Source: Paenibacillus andongensis
GTDB taxonomy: Bacteria > Bacillota > Bacilli > Paenibacillales > NBRC-103111
Assembly (NCBI RefSeq): GCF_025369935.1
Contig: NZ_CP104467.1
Span: 3,479,001-3,543,000, forward strand
Reading direction: 5' to 3'
Length of the DNA stretch: 64,000 nucleotides
The notes under the pieces were generated by a model. It saw nothing but the letters and a program-made list of their open reading frames with translations, ran no database searches and was not told where the DNA came from. The translations under genes were made by a program, and so were the position numbers. The first letter of the stretch is position 1; every line of letters starts with the position of its first letter. Shown here in pieces: positions 8,657 through 17,346 of this stretch.

Positions 8657-9769
8657 TTATTCGGATTGTATCATCGCTGATTTTTTCTGTAAGATTTTGC
8701 TTCGAATTAAATAAAGGATGAAAAGTAACGGGATATATGCATAAATAAAATAAAACCCAATCTCAACAACATTTCTTCCTAACCAGTCAATCTTAACGCG
8801 ATCGTTAAATGGAAGAGAAGCCAGGAAGACTGCAATGAGGATAAGTGTTAGTGACAATGTGGGTTTAAGATTCGTAACTCTTTTTAATATTCTTGTACAG
8901 CTCCAAATCGAGAGACAAAGCACGGGGATAATAATTATTAGCCAGATACATATGAAAATAAATTCAACCCTTGCAATAAGCGAAAATTCAATCACTTTTA
9001 TCATGACCAAGGTTGGCCAGTAGGTATGCCTTAATAGTCCCTGACTAAAATATATGAGCGTTACAAACGTTAGTATGAAATACTTGAGTGTACAAAAAAA
9101 TAAACCGAGATGAGCCCATTTTACATTTTTCTCGGGGGCTTTTATAAATGGAAAATATATGAGTAAGCCTTCGAATCCCATAAACATAATGCCTGAGTAT
9201 TTTGAAGACGTGAGCAGATCTTTTATAGAATGATTAAACATAGGCAATACATTAATAAAATGTCCATATTTGATATTGAAGTACAATAACAATGGTAGCA
9301 GCGAGCCGAAAATGACCCCAAAAAAACAATAGCCGACTAATACTCGAAATCCTCCGGAAACGGCGTAATAAATGATAAAGACGAGCAAGGATGCCAATAA
9401 CCATGTTCTAAGGTTGGGAAACATCCAAATTTGGATGATTTCGATATAGCTGCGAAAGACTGTTAAAGCTATTATAAAATAGTACCCGATCATAACAAAG
9501 GAAAAGACACTCCCTAGGAATTTTCCAAAAAGGATGCGATGTAAGTCGATTACATCTTTGGATGGATTACCAAGCATTTTAAATATCATCCAAATTATGA
9601 CATGAAGGCTTATCCCCATTAACAGAACCGGGATCCAAGCATCGTTGCCTGCAAATTCAAAAATAAAATGTTGAAAACTTAACATACCAACCCCGACCAT
9701 AGAAGCATGGATGAGGAAAAATACAAAGAAACCGGAGACCAAGTAGTTTTCCTTTACCACGTTCTGCAC
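8657..9769 (-). CDS. Spore germination permease, GerB family
   Basis: A 370-residue integral membrane protein with about 10 hydrophobic segments, the length and layout of GerAB/GerBB/GerKB subunits (APC-like fold). In the spore inner membrane these bind germinants and work with GerA- and GerC-type subunits as a receptor and ion channel. It is the last gene of a minus-strand gerA-gerC-gerB operon and starts 28 bases after gerC. Because the gerA gene here is frameshifted, the receptor may not be functional. The germinant is not predictable. A second, decayed gerB lies at 15,895-16,352. Confidence 0.88.
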   Translation of the reverse strand: MQNVVKENYLVSGFFVFFLIHASMVGVGMLSFQHFIFEFAGNDAWIPVLLMGISLHVIIWMIFKMLGNPSKDVIDLHRILFGKFLGSVFSFVMIGYYFIIALTVFRSYIEIIQIWMFPNLRTWLLASLLVFIIYYAVSGGFRVLVGYCFFGVIFGSLLPLLLYFNIKYGHFINVLPMFNHSIKDLLTSSKYSGIMFMGFEGLLIYFPFIKAPEKNVKWAHLGLFFCTLKYFILTFVTLIYFSQGLLRHTYWPTLVMIKVIEFSLIARVEFIFICIWLIIIIPVLCLSIWSCTRILKRVTNLKPTLSLTLILIAVFLASLPFNDRVKIDWLGRNVVEIGFYFIYAYIPLLFILYLIRSKILQKKSAMIQSE

Positions 9770-9797
9770 TAATGCCCAACTCCCAAAGATAATATTT

Positions 9798-10829
9798 TTA
9801 CTCTGTCACAACATCAAATTTTAGTTTTGGGTAAATTTGAGCAGTAAATTTTTGCTCATTCCAATTTCTTTGACGAGCTCTATGAAGATTGCCTATTCCA
9901 ATTGGATCTACATGATTCTTTTGGAAATCTTCCAGCATGGCTTTAATTTCCACTGTTAAGTTATTTTCGATTTCTTTCTTCAAATTAAGCATATCGTTGT
10001 TGTTTTCAAAAGCATTTAAGGTTGCAGGATATTTTCCAAGGTAAATATTGAGATGAAGTGAAATTAAGGCTTTTTCATTTTCTACGATCATTTTATGTTT
10101 CGCGTAAATAATTTTATATGAAATTTGCTCGTTTTGGTCATTTTTGAAGGTGTATGTGCTTGATTGAATATCGACTTTATCGTCTTTAAGGAGCTTAATG
10201 AGTAAGCCTTTTTTATCTGTGAGCAAAAGTTTTAATTTATCACCATGAAAAACACCTACACCATTTATTTGCAAAACATCATCGGGGCTTTTAACCAGAA
10301 CGGGCAAAAAAACATCTTGTCCTTCTCCAAAGTATTGGTCAAGAAATATATGGCCATTTGTGGAAGGTGTATTCCCGTTCTCCATATTTTGTTTAATCAG
10401 ATTAGATAAATAGACGGGTGGATATTTTAAAGTTTCTGCTAAGATATCACTAGCCTGATTTGTTGTTAAAACAAGTGTAGAGAGATTACTAATAAGAGGA
10501 TCTCGAACAATGGAGCCGGCAAGCTCTGAAATGCCTCTTCTTGCCGTTTTTTCACTAATTACAAATGTCCGCAATTGACCGATTGCAATCTGGTGATCCG
10601 ATTGCGAAGTGAAAGATGTAAGTACCTCATTAAACGATTTGGCTTCTCCATTAAGCAAAAACAATTTCGCTTTCTTTTCAAATGCAGAATAGGAGGCACT
10701 CACTCTAAATGTTTCCCCTTGCAAGTCTAATCCAATGGTTTTTATGAGCTTAACTCGATCTATAATTTGTTCTTTTGCGCATCCCGATAAAAGGAAGCAA
10801 AAGAAAAGGAGGGAGAAATATCTTTTCAT
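9798..10829 (-). CDS. Spore germination lipoprotein, Ger(x)C family
   Basis: A 343-residue lipoprotein. The signal peptide MKRYFSLLFFCFLLSGC ends in a lipobox with the acylated cysteine at residue 17. The body matches GerC subunits in length and in motifs such as the early DLQGETFRVSASYS region and the C-terminal FQKNHVDPIGIG segment. It would sit on the outer face of the spore inner membrane as the third receptor subunit. It lies between gerA (26 bases upstream) and gerB, the usual operon arrangement. Confidence 0.88.
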   Translation of the reverse strand: MKRYFSLLFFCFLLSGCAKEQIIDRVKLIKTIGLDLQGETFRVSASYSAFEKKAKLFLLNGEAKSFNEVLTSFTSQSDHQIAIGQLRTFVISEKTARRGISELAGSIVRDPLISNLSTLVLTTNQASDILAETLKYPPVYLSNLIKQNMENGNTPSTNGHIFLDQYFGEGQDVFLPVLVKSPDDVLQINGVGVFHGDKLKLLLTDKKGLLIKLLKDDKVDIQSSTYTFKNDQNEQISYKIIYAKHKMIVENEKALISLHLNIYLGKYPATLNAFENNNDMLNLKKEIENNLTVEIKAMLEDFQKNHVDPIGIGNLHRARQRNWNEQKFTAQIYPKLKFDVVTE

Positions 10830-10855
10830 TGACTCTAGTTCCCTTACTTAGTAAT

Positions 10856-12338
10856 TTATTCGTTATTGTAATCGTGACTAATATCCTTCGGTTTGCTTAC
10901 CTTATATCTTTTCAACGAGAGTGGTCGTAAATAACGAGGTCGATTAAAAGTAAGTGTGAGGGAGGAGCGAATAATACTATCTGTGAATTCATGGAAACGA
11001 AATGGGAACAAGGGAACAAAATAGGGAGTACCCAACGATTTCAATCTCAATAAATGGCCTAAAATAAGCACAATTCCAATCATTATGCCTAGCCCCCCCC
11101 CATGCTGCCGCTAAGACTATCAATGGAAACCTTAGAAAGCGGATGGTATTCGCCATTTTGAAAATAGGTGTAGCAAACGAGGAAAGAGCAGAAAAAGAAA
11201 CAATGATAATTAATATATTACTCGTAAGAGAGGCTTGTACGGCTGCTTCTCCGAGTACGATACCGCCTACAATCCCCAACGTTTGTCCGACTTTGTTCGG
11301 CAATCTGGCGCCAGCTTCACGTAATAGTTCCACGGTGAATTCTAAGAGCAATACTTCAAGAAACGGCGCAAATGGAACGTTTGCTCTAGATTCTATAATC
11401 GGTCCTAGAAGAGATTGTGGTATGACCGAATAATGAAAGGTTAACACTGCAACATAGGAGGGAGACGCAAGAATAGAGAAGGCAACTCCCAAGTACCTAA
11501 TACATCGAAAGAAAGAAGACAAAATCCATGGCAGGTAGTAATCTTCGGGTGAGGCAAAAAAATCAAACACAGTGGTAGGTCCGGAAATGAAATAAGGTGA
11601 CCCACTGCTTAATATGACCACTTGGCCGTTAATAAGATTAAATTTCGCCCTGTCTACGCGTTCCGAGGACATAAATAAAGGGAAAGGTGAGTTTGCGTTA
11701 TCCGTTATGATTTGGTCAAGAATAGAACTATCAAATAACACGTCGTCATCGGCATCTACTATTCTTTGTCTTACCGTGTTTATGTGCTGGGGGTTGCAAA
11801 TTCCGTCCATATAGACAATCGTTACTCTTGTTTGTGAAACTGAACCTACGATGTGCTCCTCAAATCGTAAACTGTCAGAAATAATCTCTTTTCGAAGTAA
11901 ATTTAAGTTGGTATCGAGATCTTCCACAAAGCCAACTTTCGGACCAATGACGCTGTATTCGTTATCCGCTTCATTATTACTCCGATACCCGCGTTTTAAA
12001 TCCGCAATATTGATTAGTAGCCCTTCATGTAAATCAGGTTCCAACTGAACATAAATAAACCCTTTAAGCAAACCTTGTGAGATCTCGTCCATATCTGAAG
12101 ATAACTTGATATTCTCTATCGGAATCAAATTTTGTAACGAAAGAAGATTATCAATTTCAGTTCTCGAAATTTGAATTCGGTGCAATATTTCGTTGTGAAT
12201 AAGATTTTGGTCAACAATGGCTTTGCAATATGTAAAGTGAATTCGTTTATTATGAAAAGCATGCACTGTTTGTACTAAATCATTCGATTTGATCGTATCT
12301 TTCAAAACCGTATATATATTTTCTGGAATTGGGAACAC
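10856..12338 (-). pseudogene. Spore germination protein, GerA family, frameshifted at poly-G
   Basis: The first ~430 codons (from a GTG at 12,338) are a normal GerA subunit: a soluble N-terminal region, the VYMDGICNP and SSGSPYFISGPTTVFDFF regions, then membrane segments. At 11,093-11,101 a run of nine G (minus strand) shifts the frame; eight G would give WGGLGIMIGIVLILGH and rejoin the frame that continues to 10,856 and ends SHDYNNE. As written, the protein ends after GARHNDWN plus a short nonsense tail. A real mutation, phase-variable slippage or a base-calling error in the homopolymer are all possible. First gene of the ger operon. Confidence 0.85.
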
Positions 12339-12517
12339 CCCACAGTTAAAATATACACTTTATTATGAGCCTAGATATAAATTGCTATACCCGCTAAATG
12401 TCTGAATAATGCTAAAGTGGAAAATCTAAGCATTTAAAATCCTCCGTTTTTATTATTGTTTTGAAGCATCTGATATTTATATAGAAATTTTCTTAAAAAA
12501 AAGAAAAAAATTAGGAA

Positions 12518-12545
12518 TTGTAAACTCTTAAGGATGCGCTATACT
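12518..12545 (+). promoter_or_regulatory. Possible promoter of the DJ-1/PfpI gene
   Basis: TTGTAA at 12,518-12,523, 16-base spacer, TATACT at 12,540-12,545, fifty bases before the ATG at 12,595. Confidence 0.4.
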
Positions 12546-12594
12546 AGGGATTAGGTATCGTTTCCCAAAAAAAGGTGAGAGGGGCTGTTTACAA

Positions 12595-13173
12595 ATGAAA
12601 ATAGCCATCATTTGCTTTGATGATTTTACGGATCTTGATGTGTTCATGCCTTGGGATTTGTTGAATAGAGTGCGATTGGTCGGTGGTATCGCCGATTGGG
12701 AAGTAAAGCTGCTGGGGACCGCATCATCACATATTTCTTCGGCCGGATTAAGAATCCCCATGCATGGGATGGTTGAGGAGGCGAATACATTGGATGCCGT
12801 CCTATTCGCGAGCGGAAGAGGAGTGCAGCCCTTGTTCAAGGACCCGGCTTATCTAAGCCGATTTCAACTTTCTCCGGATCGGCAATTGATCGGATCCATG
12901 TGTTCGGGTGCTTTGCTCTTGGGAGCATTGGGTTATTTGGCAGGGAAGCGAGCTACCACTTATCCGACTGTGGCCGGACAGTTAGCCGTGTTTGGCGTAG
13001 AGATCGTTAACGAGAGCTTTGTAAATAACGGTAACATCAGCACGGCTGCCGGGTGTTTGGCCGGACAAGATTTGTCGGCTTGGGTGATTGATTCTTTGCT
13101 GGGTAATGAAATGACCCAGCGTGTTCTGAAGACGGTTCAGCTTGTCGGCCAGGGGCTTGAGATAGTATTGTAA
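12595..13173 (+). CDS. DJ-1/PfpI family protein
   Basis: A 192-residue cytosolic protein with the class I glutamine amidotransferase-like fold. The nucleophile-elbow cysteine is in GSMCSGALLLG (about residue 102), and an acidic residue (DFTDLD) lies near the N-terminus, as in DJ-1/PfpI and isonitrile hydratase-like members. Members act as chaperones, glyoxalases, hydratases or regulators, so the reaction is not fixed by sequence. AGAGGGG lies 10 bases before the ATG. It is a single gene with its own promoter and terminator. Confidence 0.85.
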   Translation: MKIAIICFDDFTDLDVFMPWDLLNRVRLVGGIADWEVKLLGTASSHISSAGLRIPMHGMVEEANTLDAVLFASGRGVQPLFKDPAYLSRFQLSPDRQLIGSMCSGALLLGALGYLAGKRATTYPTVAGQLAVFGVEIVNESFVNNGNISTAAGCLAGQDLSAWVIDSLLGNEMTQRVLKTVQLVGQGLEIVL

Positions 13174-13351
13174 CCACTGGTGGAACAATCGGAGGTGGTG
13201 CAAAGGTTACCATCATCATGAAATTGAAAGGACTAACTCCCAAGAAGGCCTTCGAAGAATTGGAAAAAGCTGAAGGGAGAATTAGAGAGACATTATAGAA
13301 AATTAGGATTAAGCATATAGAAATTATAAAGTTTTAAATTTATCATAATCA

Positions 13352-13380
13352 GGTTACCGGATGTTGGGTGGCCTTTTTTT
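13352..13380 (+). terminator. Probable terminator after DJ-1/PfpI gene
   Basis: GGTTACC / GGTGGCC stem with one G-U pair, followed by seven T. It lies 180 bases after the stop codon. A short frame ending ...EELEKAEGRIRETL (stop near 13,297) lies in between and may be a gene remnant. Confidence 0.55.
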
Positions 13381-13790
13381 GCATTATTTGTATAAAATAA
13401 ATCTATTAATCAAAAATGCTGGAATTCAGGAACATTATGATTAGCTATGCTTAACCGAGTCTGTCGAATCTTTTATTTAAACTCATTTAAAAGACTTCTC
13501 CTGGCCAATCGACTTCGATCGATCAAAGGCCTTGGTCCAAAGCAGGTCTAAACTTGGCTTAAAGAATGGAGTGAGTATACGCGAGAGAAACCATTAGGCT
13601 GAAAGTCTGAGACTATTTCTTCAAATTCTAAACAGTAGCTGCCTTTTTATTCTAATACAGATTCCACAACTTAATTCATAGGAGCTGTCGTCAAAGTCTT
13701 TAAGAAATTTCTAATGATTCACAGGGTGTTCAGTCTAAACTTTATTCTCACTGAACCCCGCCTTCTTGATCTAGCTTTCGTTTTATCGAA
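13381..13790. other. Intergenic stretch without recognised gene
   Basis: About 400 AT-rich bases between the DJ-1 terminator and the P450 gene. On the minus strand a short frame ending in NFLKTLTTAPMN (near 13,676-13,715) may be a gene remnant. I see no convincing gene, RNA or repeat. Confidence 0.4.
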
Positions 13791-15026
13791 TTAGAAACTA
13801 GCGAAGCTAACTGTAAACTGTTTAACTCCATAAACAAAAGGACTTTGAATATACGTCATCTCCGAATCTGTGACAAATTGAATATCCCCGAGCCGTTTCA
13901 AGAGCATCTCAATCACGATTTGCCCTTCAAGCCGTGCTAAAGGTGCTCCTAGGCAGAAATGTATGCCGAATCCAAACGAAAGGTGAGCATTTGGTTTGCG
14001 GTCCACAATAAACGTATCCGGATCTGCAAATTTAGCCTCATCGCGATTAGCAGATGCCACCCAAGAGACGACTTGTTGCCCTTTTTTTATCATGATGTCT
14101 CCGATCTCCACGTCCTTCGTCGCTACTCGTCCTATGGCCAGAATGGGGGGATAGAAACGCAGGACTTCTTCAATAAAACCAGGAATAAGCTCTGGGTTAC
14201 CGCGAAGTTGCTGTTGGAGCGTTCGGTCTTCCGTCACGCGGCGGACAGCGTTTGTAATCAAATTGGTCGTCGTTTCATTACCAGCAGCGAGGAGTAGGAT
14301 TGAAAAGCCAAGAATCTCTTTGTCGCTGAGCTTCTCTCCTTCTACTTCGGCTTTCAGCAGAAGTGAAATCAGATCCTCTTTAGGCTCCATACGACGCTGC
14401 TCGATAATCTGGGCGAAATAATCATTCAGCTCGTCAGTGGCCTTCTCTTTCTCCGCGATGACTTGATTGAACGCCTCGTCAGTATTTTGGTCAGGTCCCT
14501 TCACAAGAATGTCCGACCATTCCTTGAATAAGTTGCGATCCTCTGGGGGGACCCCAAGCAGCTCCGCTATAATAATCACCGGCAGAGGAACGGCCAGAGC
14601 GGAAACTATGTCTATAGTTCCTTCGATTTCCACAGCATCCAGCAATTCTTCGGTGATTGAGGAGATTCGTGATGCCAAATCCGAGATTACCTTGGGTGTA
14701 AACGCCTTGCTTACCAAACCCCGCAGTTGTGCATGACGAGGAGGATCCATCGTAAGAATGGTCTCTCTGTCTTTTACAGCCAATCCTCGTCTGGAAGAGA
14801 AGGTGGCGGAATCTTTGAGAATACGATAGATGTCTTCATAGCGAAATACATCCCAACAACTTCTACTTTCATCATAACGAACAGGCGTCGTTTGGCGAAG
14901 TTGGTTAAACACCGAAAAAGGTTGAAGTCGTTTTTCCTTCGTGTTCAATTCAACCATTGGTATAATATTGGCGTACCGTTCCGATTTGTTCATGTATATT
15001 CTTAGTATGCTCCTCTCCAAATTCAA
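13791..15026 (-). CDS. Cytochrome P450
   Basis: Up to 411 residues, normal for a soluble bacterial P450 monooxygenase. The I-helix oxygen-activation motif AAGNETTTN, the K-helix EEVLRF (ExxR) and the heme-ligand loop FGFGIHFCLGAPLAR (cysteine near residue 358) are all present. It would hydroxylate a small organic compound using electrons from a ferredoxin or flavodoxin; none is encoded nearby. The start is uncertain. TTG at 15,026 is the longest, while an ATG at 14,993 has GGAGAGGAG 16 bases upstream. No biosynthetic partners are adjacent, so a stand-alone or catabolic role is as likely as a secondary-metabolite one. Confidence 0.88.
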   Translation of the reverse strand: MNLERSILRIYMNKSERYANIIPMVELNTKEKRLQPFSVFNQLRQTTPVRYDESRSCWDVFRYEDIYRILKDSATFSSRRGLAVKDRETILTMDPPRHAQLRGLVSKAFTPKVISDLASRISSITEELLDAVEIEGTIDIVSALAVPLPVIIIAELLGVPPEDRNLFKEWSDILVKGPDQNTDEAFNQVIAEKEKATDELNDYFAQIIEQRRMEPKEDLISLLLKAEVEGEKLSDKEILGFSILLLAAGNETTTNLITNAVRRVTEDRTLQQQLRGNPELIPGFIEEVLRFYPPILAIGRVATKDVEIGDIMIKKGQQVVSWVASANRDEAKFADPDTFIVDRKPNAHLSFGFGIHFCLGAPLARLEGQIVIEMLLKRLGDIQFVTDSEMTYIQSPFVYGVKQFTVSFASF

Positions 15027-15216
15027 TCTAAAGGTTAATTTACCCAGTAGTTAACAATTAATTCCTGGAGTTTTTCATAGGCATGAATCTTAGATTTCAT
15101 GAAATCAAAACGAGTAAATGCGTTGCGAAAAGGTTTGGAAGAAGGAATGATTACCCGAGAGTAAATTCTGTACGTTTAATAGAGTTGACGTTACAGAGAA
15201 GAAGAGAAACATGTGT

Positions 15217-15435
15217 ACAAGAAAATTATAGGATTTGCCGTTGTATTCCTGTTCGCAACAGCCGTGCCTACGATGTCCCAATGGTTACATATAAGGATGT
15301 GGCGGACCAAGCTTGGGAAAAAGGGATCATTCTTTACATTGAAAGATGGCTAAGAGCTCCGTTCCAAAAAGAATGGGATAATCCCTGGAATATCATATCC
15401 AAGGACTCCAGGACATGAAGTCGCTGGAAGCGGAA
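15217..15435 (+). pseudogene. Decayed gene fragments (signal peptide; Zn-alcohol dehydrogenase piece)
   Basis: A frame beginning GTG at 15,217 encodes a signal-peptide-like start (IIGFAVVFLFATAVP) and stops after about 46 codons. Another frame at about 15,372-15,435 encodes GIIPGISYPRTPGHEVAG, which matches the conserved PRVPGHEVAG region near the zinc-binding N-terminus of GroES-like alcohol dehydrogenases, but nothing else of that enzyme is present. The stretch appears to be rearranged relics. Confidence 0.4.
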
Positions 15436-15549
15436 GTGATCATGTGCTCAAGAGAAAGTTTGGTCTTCTCAAGAAATGCATGGTTAAACGTATTATATCT
15501 AATTTCTTCATGCGAAAATGGTCGGAAAGGTAGATAAAGACATAAAAAA

Positions 15550-15894
15550 ATGTTTTATGACTTAAACGGGTTTTCACATCGCAGCCATGAAGCTTTCTCC
15601 TTACATGAAGAGAGTGTTAACCATATTCGCATCCATACGGAGTTGGGAATCACGTACAATGCACAGAATCGATTATTAACATTAAAGAATATTGACGAAA
15701 TGAAAAAATATTTCAATGATTATTATAAAGAAAAGTGAAATAAGTTTGTACGTTTCGCCTGGGATCATCATTGGGATTTGCTTGGTATTGGTGATACAAA
15801 ACAAGGCTATACCAAGTGGGAAGATTTTACTGTGGACTTTGAAGTTCAATCGAAAGTAACGACCAAGGGTAACATGATTACACCATATGAGTAG
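15550..15894 (+). pseudogene. Unknown protein interrupted by an in-frame stop
   Basis: From the ATG at 15,550 the frame reads 62 codons, meets TGA at 15,736-15,738 and continues in the same frame with NKFVRFAWDHHWDLLGIGD... to a TAG at 15,892. The part after the stop has ordinary protein composition. I read it as one gene with a nonsense mutation. No Shine-Dalgarno site is seen at the start. The family is not recognised. Confidence 0.45.
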
Positions 15895-16352
15895 GGGATT
15901 TCCATTGGACAAACATCGATAAGTGCGATTCAAATGTTTTTTATTACGACTTGCTACGTGGTTGGAACAACCTTTCTCTTACTACCGACTGCAACGATCA
16001 TTGATTCGAAACAGTATGGGTGGGTGGCTCAATTATGGAGTACCAGATTCGGGATAGCGATCGGGGCAATATGGATTTACCTATCGAGCCAGCATCCGGA
16101 TCTCTCGCTAATCTAATAAAGTCTTGGGGAAGTATGTTGGCGGATTCGTTTCGATTTGTTATATCGTATTATTTCTCCAAATAACTTCATGGGTTACCCG
16201 TAATATAAGCGACTTCATGCACGTCACGCTAATGCCGAGAACGCCTAAAACGGTTTTTCGCATCGTGGCTCTAGTCACGCTGTGCACGCAGAAGCTTTTC
16301 ACGATCATCGTGAGGTCAGCCAGCGAGCCCTTACCCAGTGTCGGGAACGGTA
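15895..16352 (+). pseudogene. Remnant of a GerB-type germination permease
   Basis: The frame after a TAG reads GISIGQTSISAIQMFFITT and then a run typical of the first membrane segments of GerB permeases, to a stop at 16,116. Homology resumes in another frame with SWGKYVGGFVSICYIVLFLQ and ITSWVTRNISDFMHVTLMP, and fades after RSASEPLPSVG. The start is missing, there is at least one frameshift, and the last two thirds are absent. It is on the opposite strand to the intact gerB and 6 kb away. Confidence 0.6.
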
Positions 16353-16532
16353 TAATAGGCTATAATCCTACAGATACTTAAGGTGGCGCTCATCCGCCTT
16401 TGAAATGACGCTATCTGCCCCGAGGCTACCCTATACAGCGTTGCGGTTGAGGGCTGGTTCCAAAAGATGGGTCGCGAGGGTAAGCCTTTGCTCGATTTCA
16501 GCAGCAAATAACATAGCATAGGAGAAATCACA

Positions 16533-16943
16533 ATGCATCCTTTACGCAAACTACGGGAATCCGGTAATGCTACACCTGCCCAGGTGAGAGAGTTGCTTGC
16601 CGAAAACGTCGTATTCAACAGCCCAATCCTGGTACTGCCGATCGAGGGGCGTGACGTCATCGCGGCGATTTTCGCTCAGTCGAGCTCTACGCGTGGTTCC
16701 GGTACCTACACAGCCGAGTTTAAGCTCGATGAGCGCACCACCTTCTTGCGCTGGGTGGGGACCATGGATGGCCACAAGATCGAGAGCTTGGAGATCATCG
16801 TGGACAACGAGCAGGGGCTGATAGAGGAGCGCACTATTGCCCTCCGGCCGTATCCGGCGGTGAAACTGTTCCGCGACTCCATGTATGAATCGCTCAAGGA
16901 TAAGCTGCCGCCCGATGTTTGGGACTACCCAACGACGCCGTAG
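16533..16943 (+). CDS. NTF2-like (SnoaL-type) protein, GC-rich
   Basis: A 136-residue protein resembling small NTF2-like/SnoaL-type cone-fold proteins: a helical start, then LLAENVVFNSPILVLPIEGRDVIAAIF, followed by beta strands. Members are isomerases, dehydratases or binding proteins; the ligand here is unknown. AGGAGAAA lies 7 bases before the ATG. Codons are strongly GC-rich in third positions (CGCGGC, CTGCCGCCC), unlike all neighbours, and the flanks from about 16,390 to 17,010 share this composition. It is probably a recent acquisition from a high-GC bacterium, arriving with its own terminator. Confidence 0.7.
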   Translation: MHPLRKLRESGNATPAQVRELLAENVVFNSPILVLPIEGRDVIAAIFAQSSSTRGSGTYTAEFKLDERTTFLRWVGTMDGHKIESLEIIVDNEQGLIEERTIALRPYPAVKLFRDSMYESLKDKLPPDVWDYPTTP

Positions 16944-16978
16944 TGTGACCACGACTGGCGTTTCAGATCGTTACCTAA

Positions 16979-17012
16979 CCCCCTGTCGGCCGCATGGTCG
17001 ATAGGGGGCTTC
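16979..17012 (+). terminator. Terminator of the NTF2-like gene
   Basis: CCCCCTGTCG / CGATAGGGGG stem (16,979-16,988 with 16,999-17,008) followed by CTTCTTAT. It is GC-rich like the gene it follows. Confidence 0.65.
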
Positions 17013-17292
17013 TTATGTATTACTGACAGATCGGAGTCGTCAGGTAGCCGGTTTCACCGAGATCTTTATTCTAAATCCAACTATAAGATCTCAAGTATAT
17101 GATGCCTTATATCATAGTTATAAACCTTCTTTTACCGATTTAGCTATCGTTACGGTGCGTTTAGCTTGATGTTCAGCTGCAGCGCGAACGTCTTCTTTCA
17201 TTGCTCCATTTTGATCTACGGTTAGGCTCGTTTCGTTTGGTTGCCTCAAGATGAGCTTTCCAAGATGGATTACCATCAACGACGGATTGCGG
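17013..17292. other. Intergenic stretch, possible gene remnant
   Basis: AT-rich again. On the minus strand a 52-codon frame (17,118-17,276) ends ...AEHQAKRTVTIAKSVKEGL with no ribosome site. It may be a relic, and I do not call it a gene. Confidence 0.3.
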
Positions 17293-17293
17293 G

Positions 17294-17346
17294 ACTAACG
17301 AGGAAAAGATAGCTTAATAAAAGCCGGCCGTGGGCCGGCTTTTTAC
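17294..17346 (+). repeat. Dispersed repeat copy 4, left part (split by the intron)
   Basis: The left module CTAACGAGGAAAAGATAGCTT begins at 17,295. A 10-bp perfect stem AAAGCCGGCC/GGCCGGCTTT (17,320-17,342) with a T-run follows. The group II intron begins directly after TTTTTAC. The matching right module appears after the intron at 19,238. Confidence 0.8.

Noticed and set aside
17118..17276. 52-codon minus-strand frame before the intron
   Set aside because: No ribosome site or promoter and no recognised family; recorded only as a possible relic.
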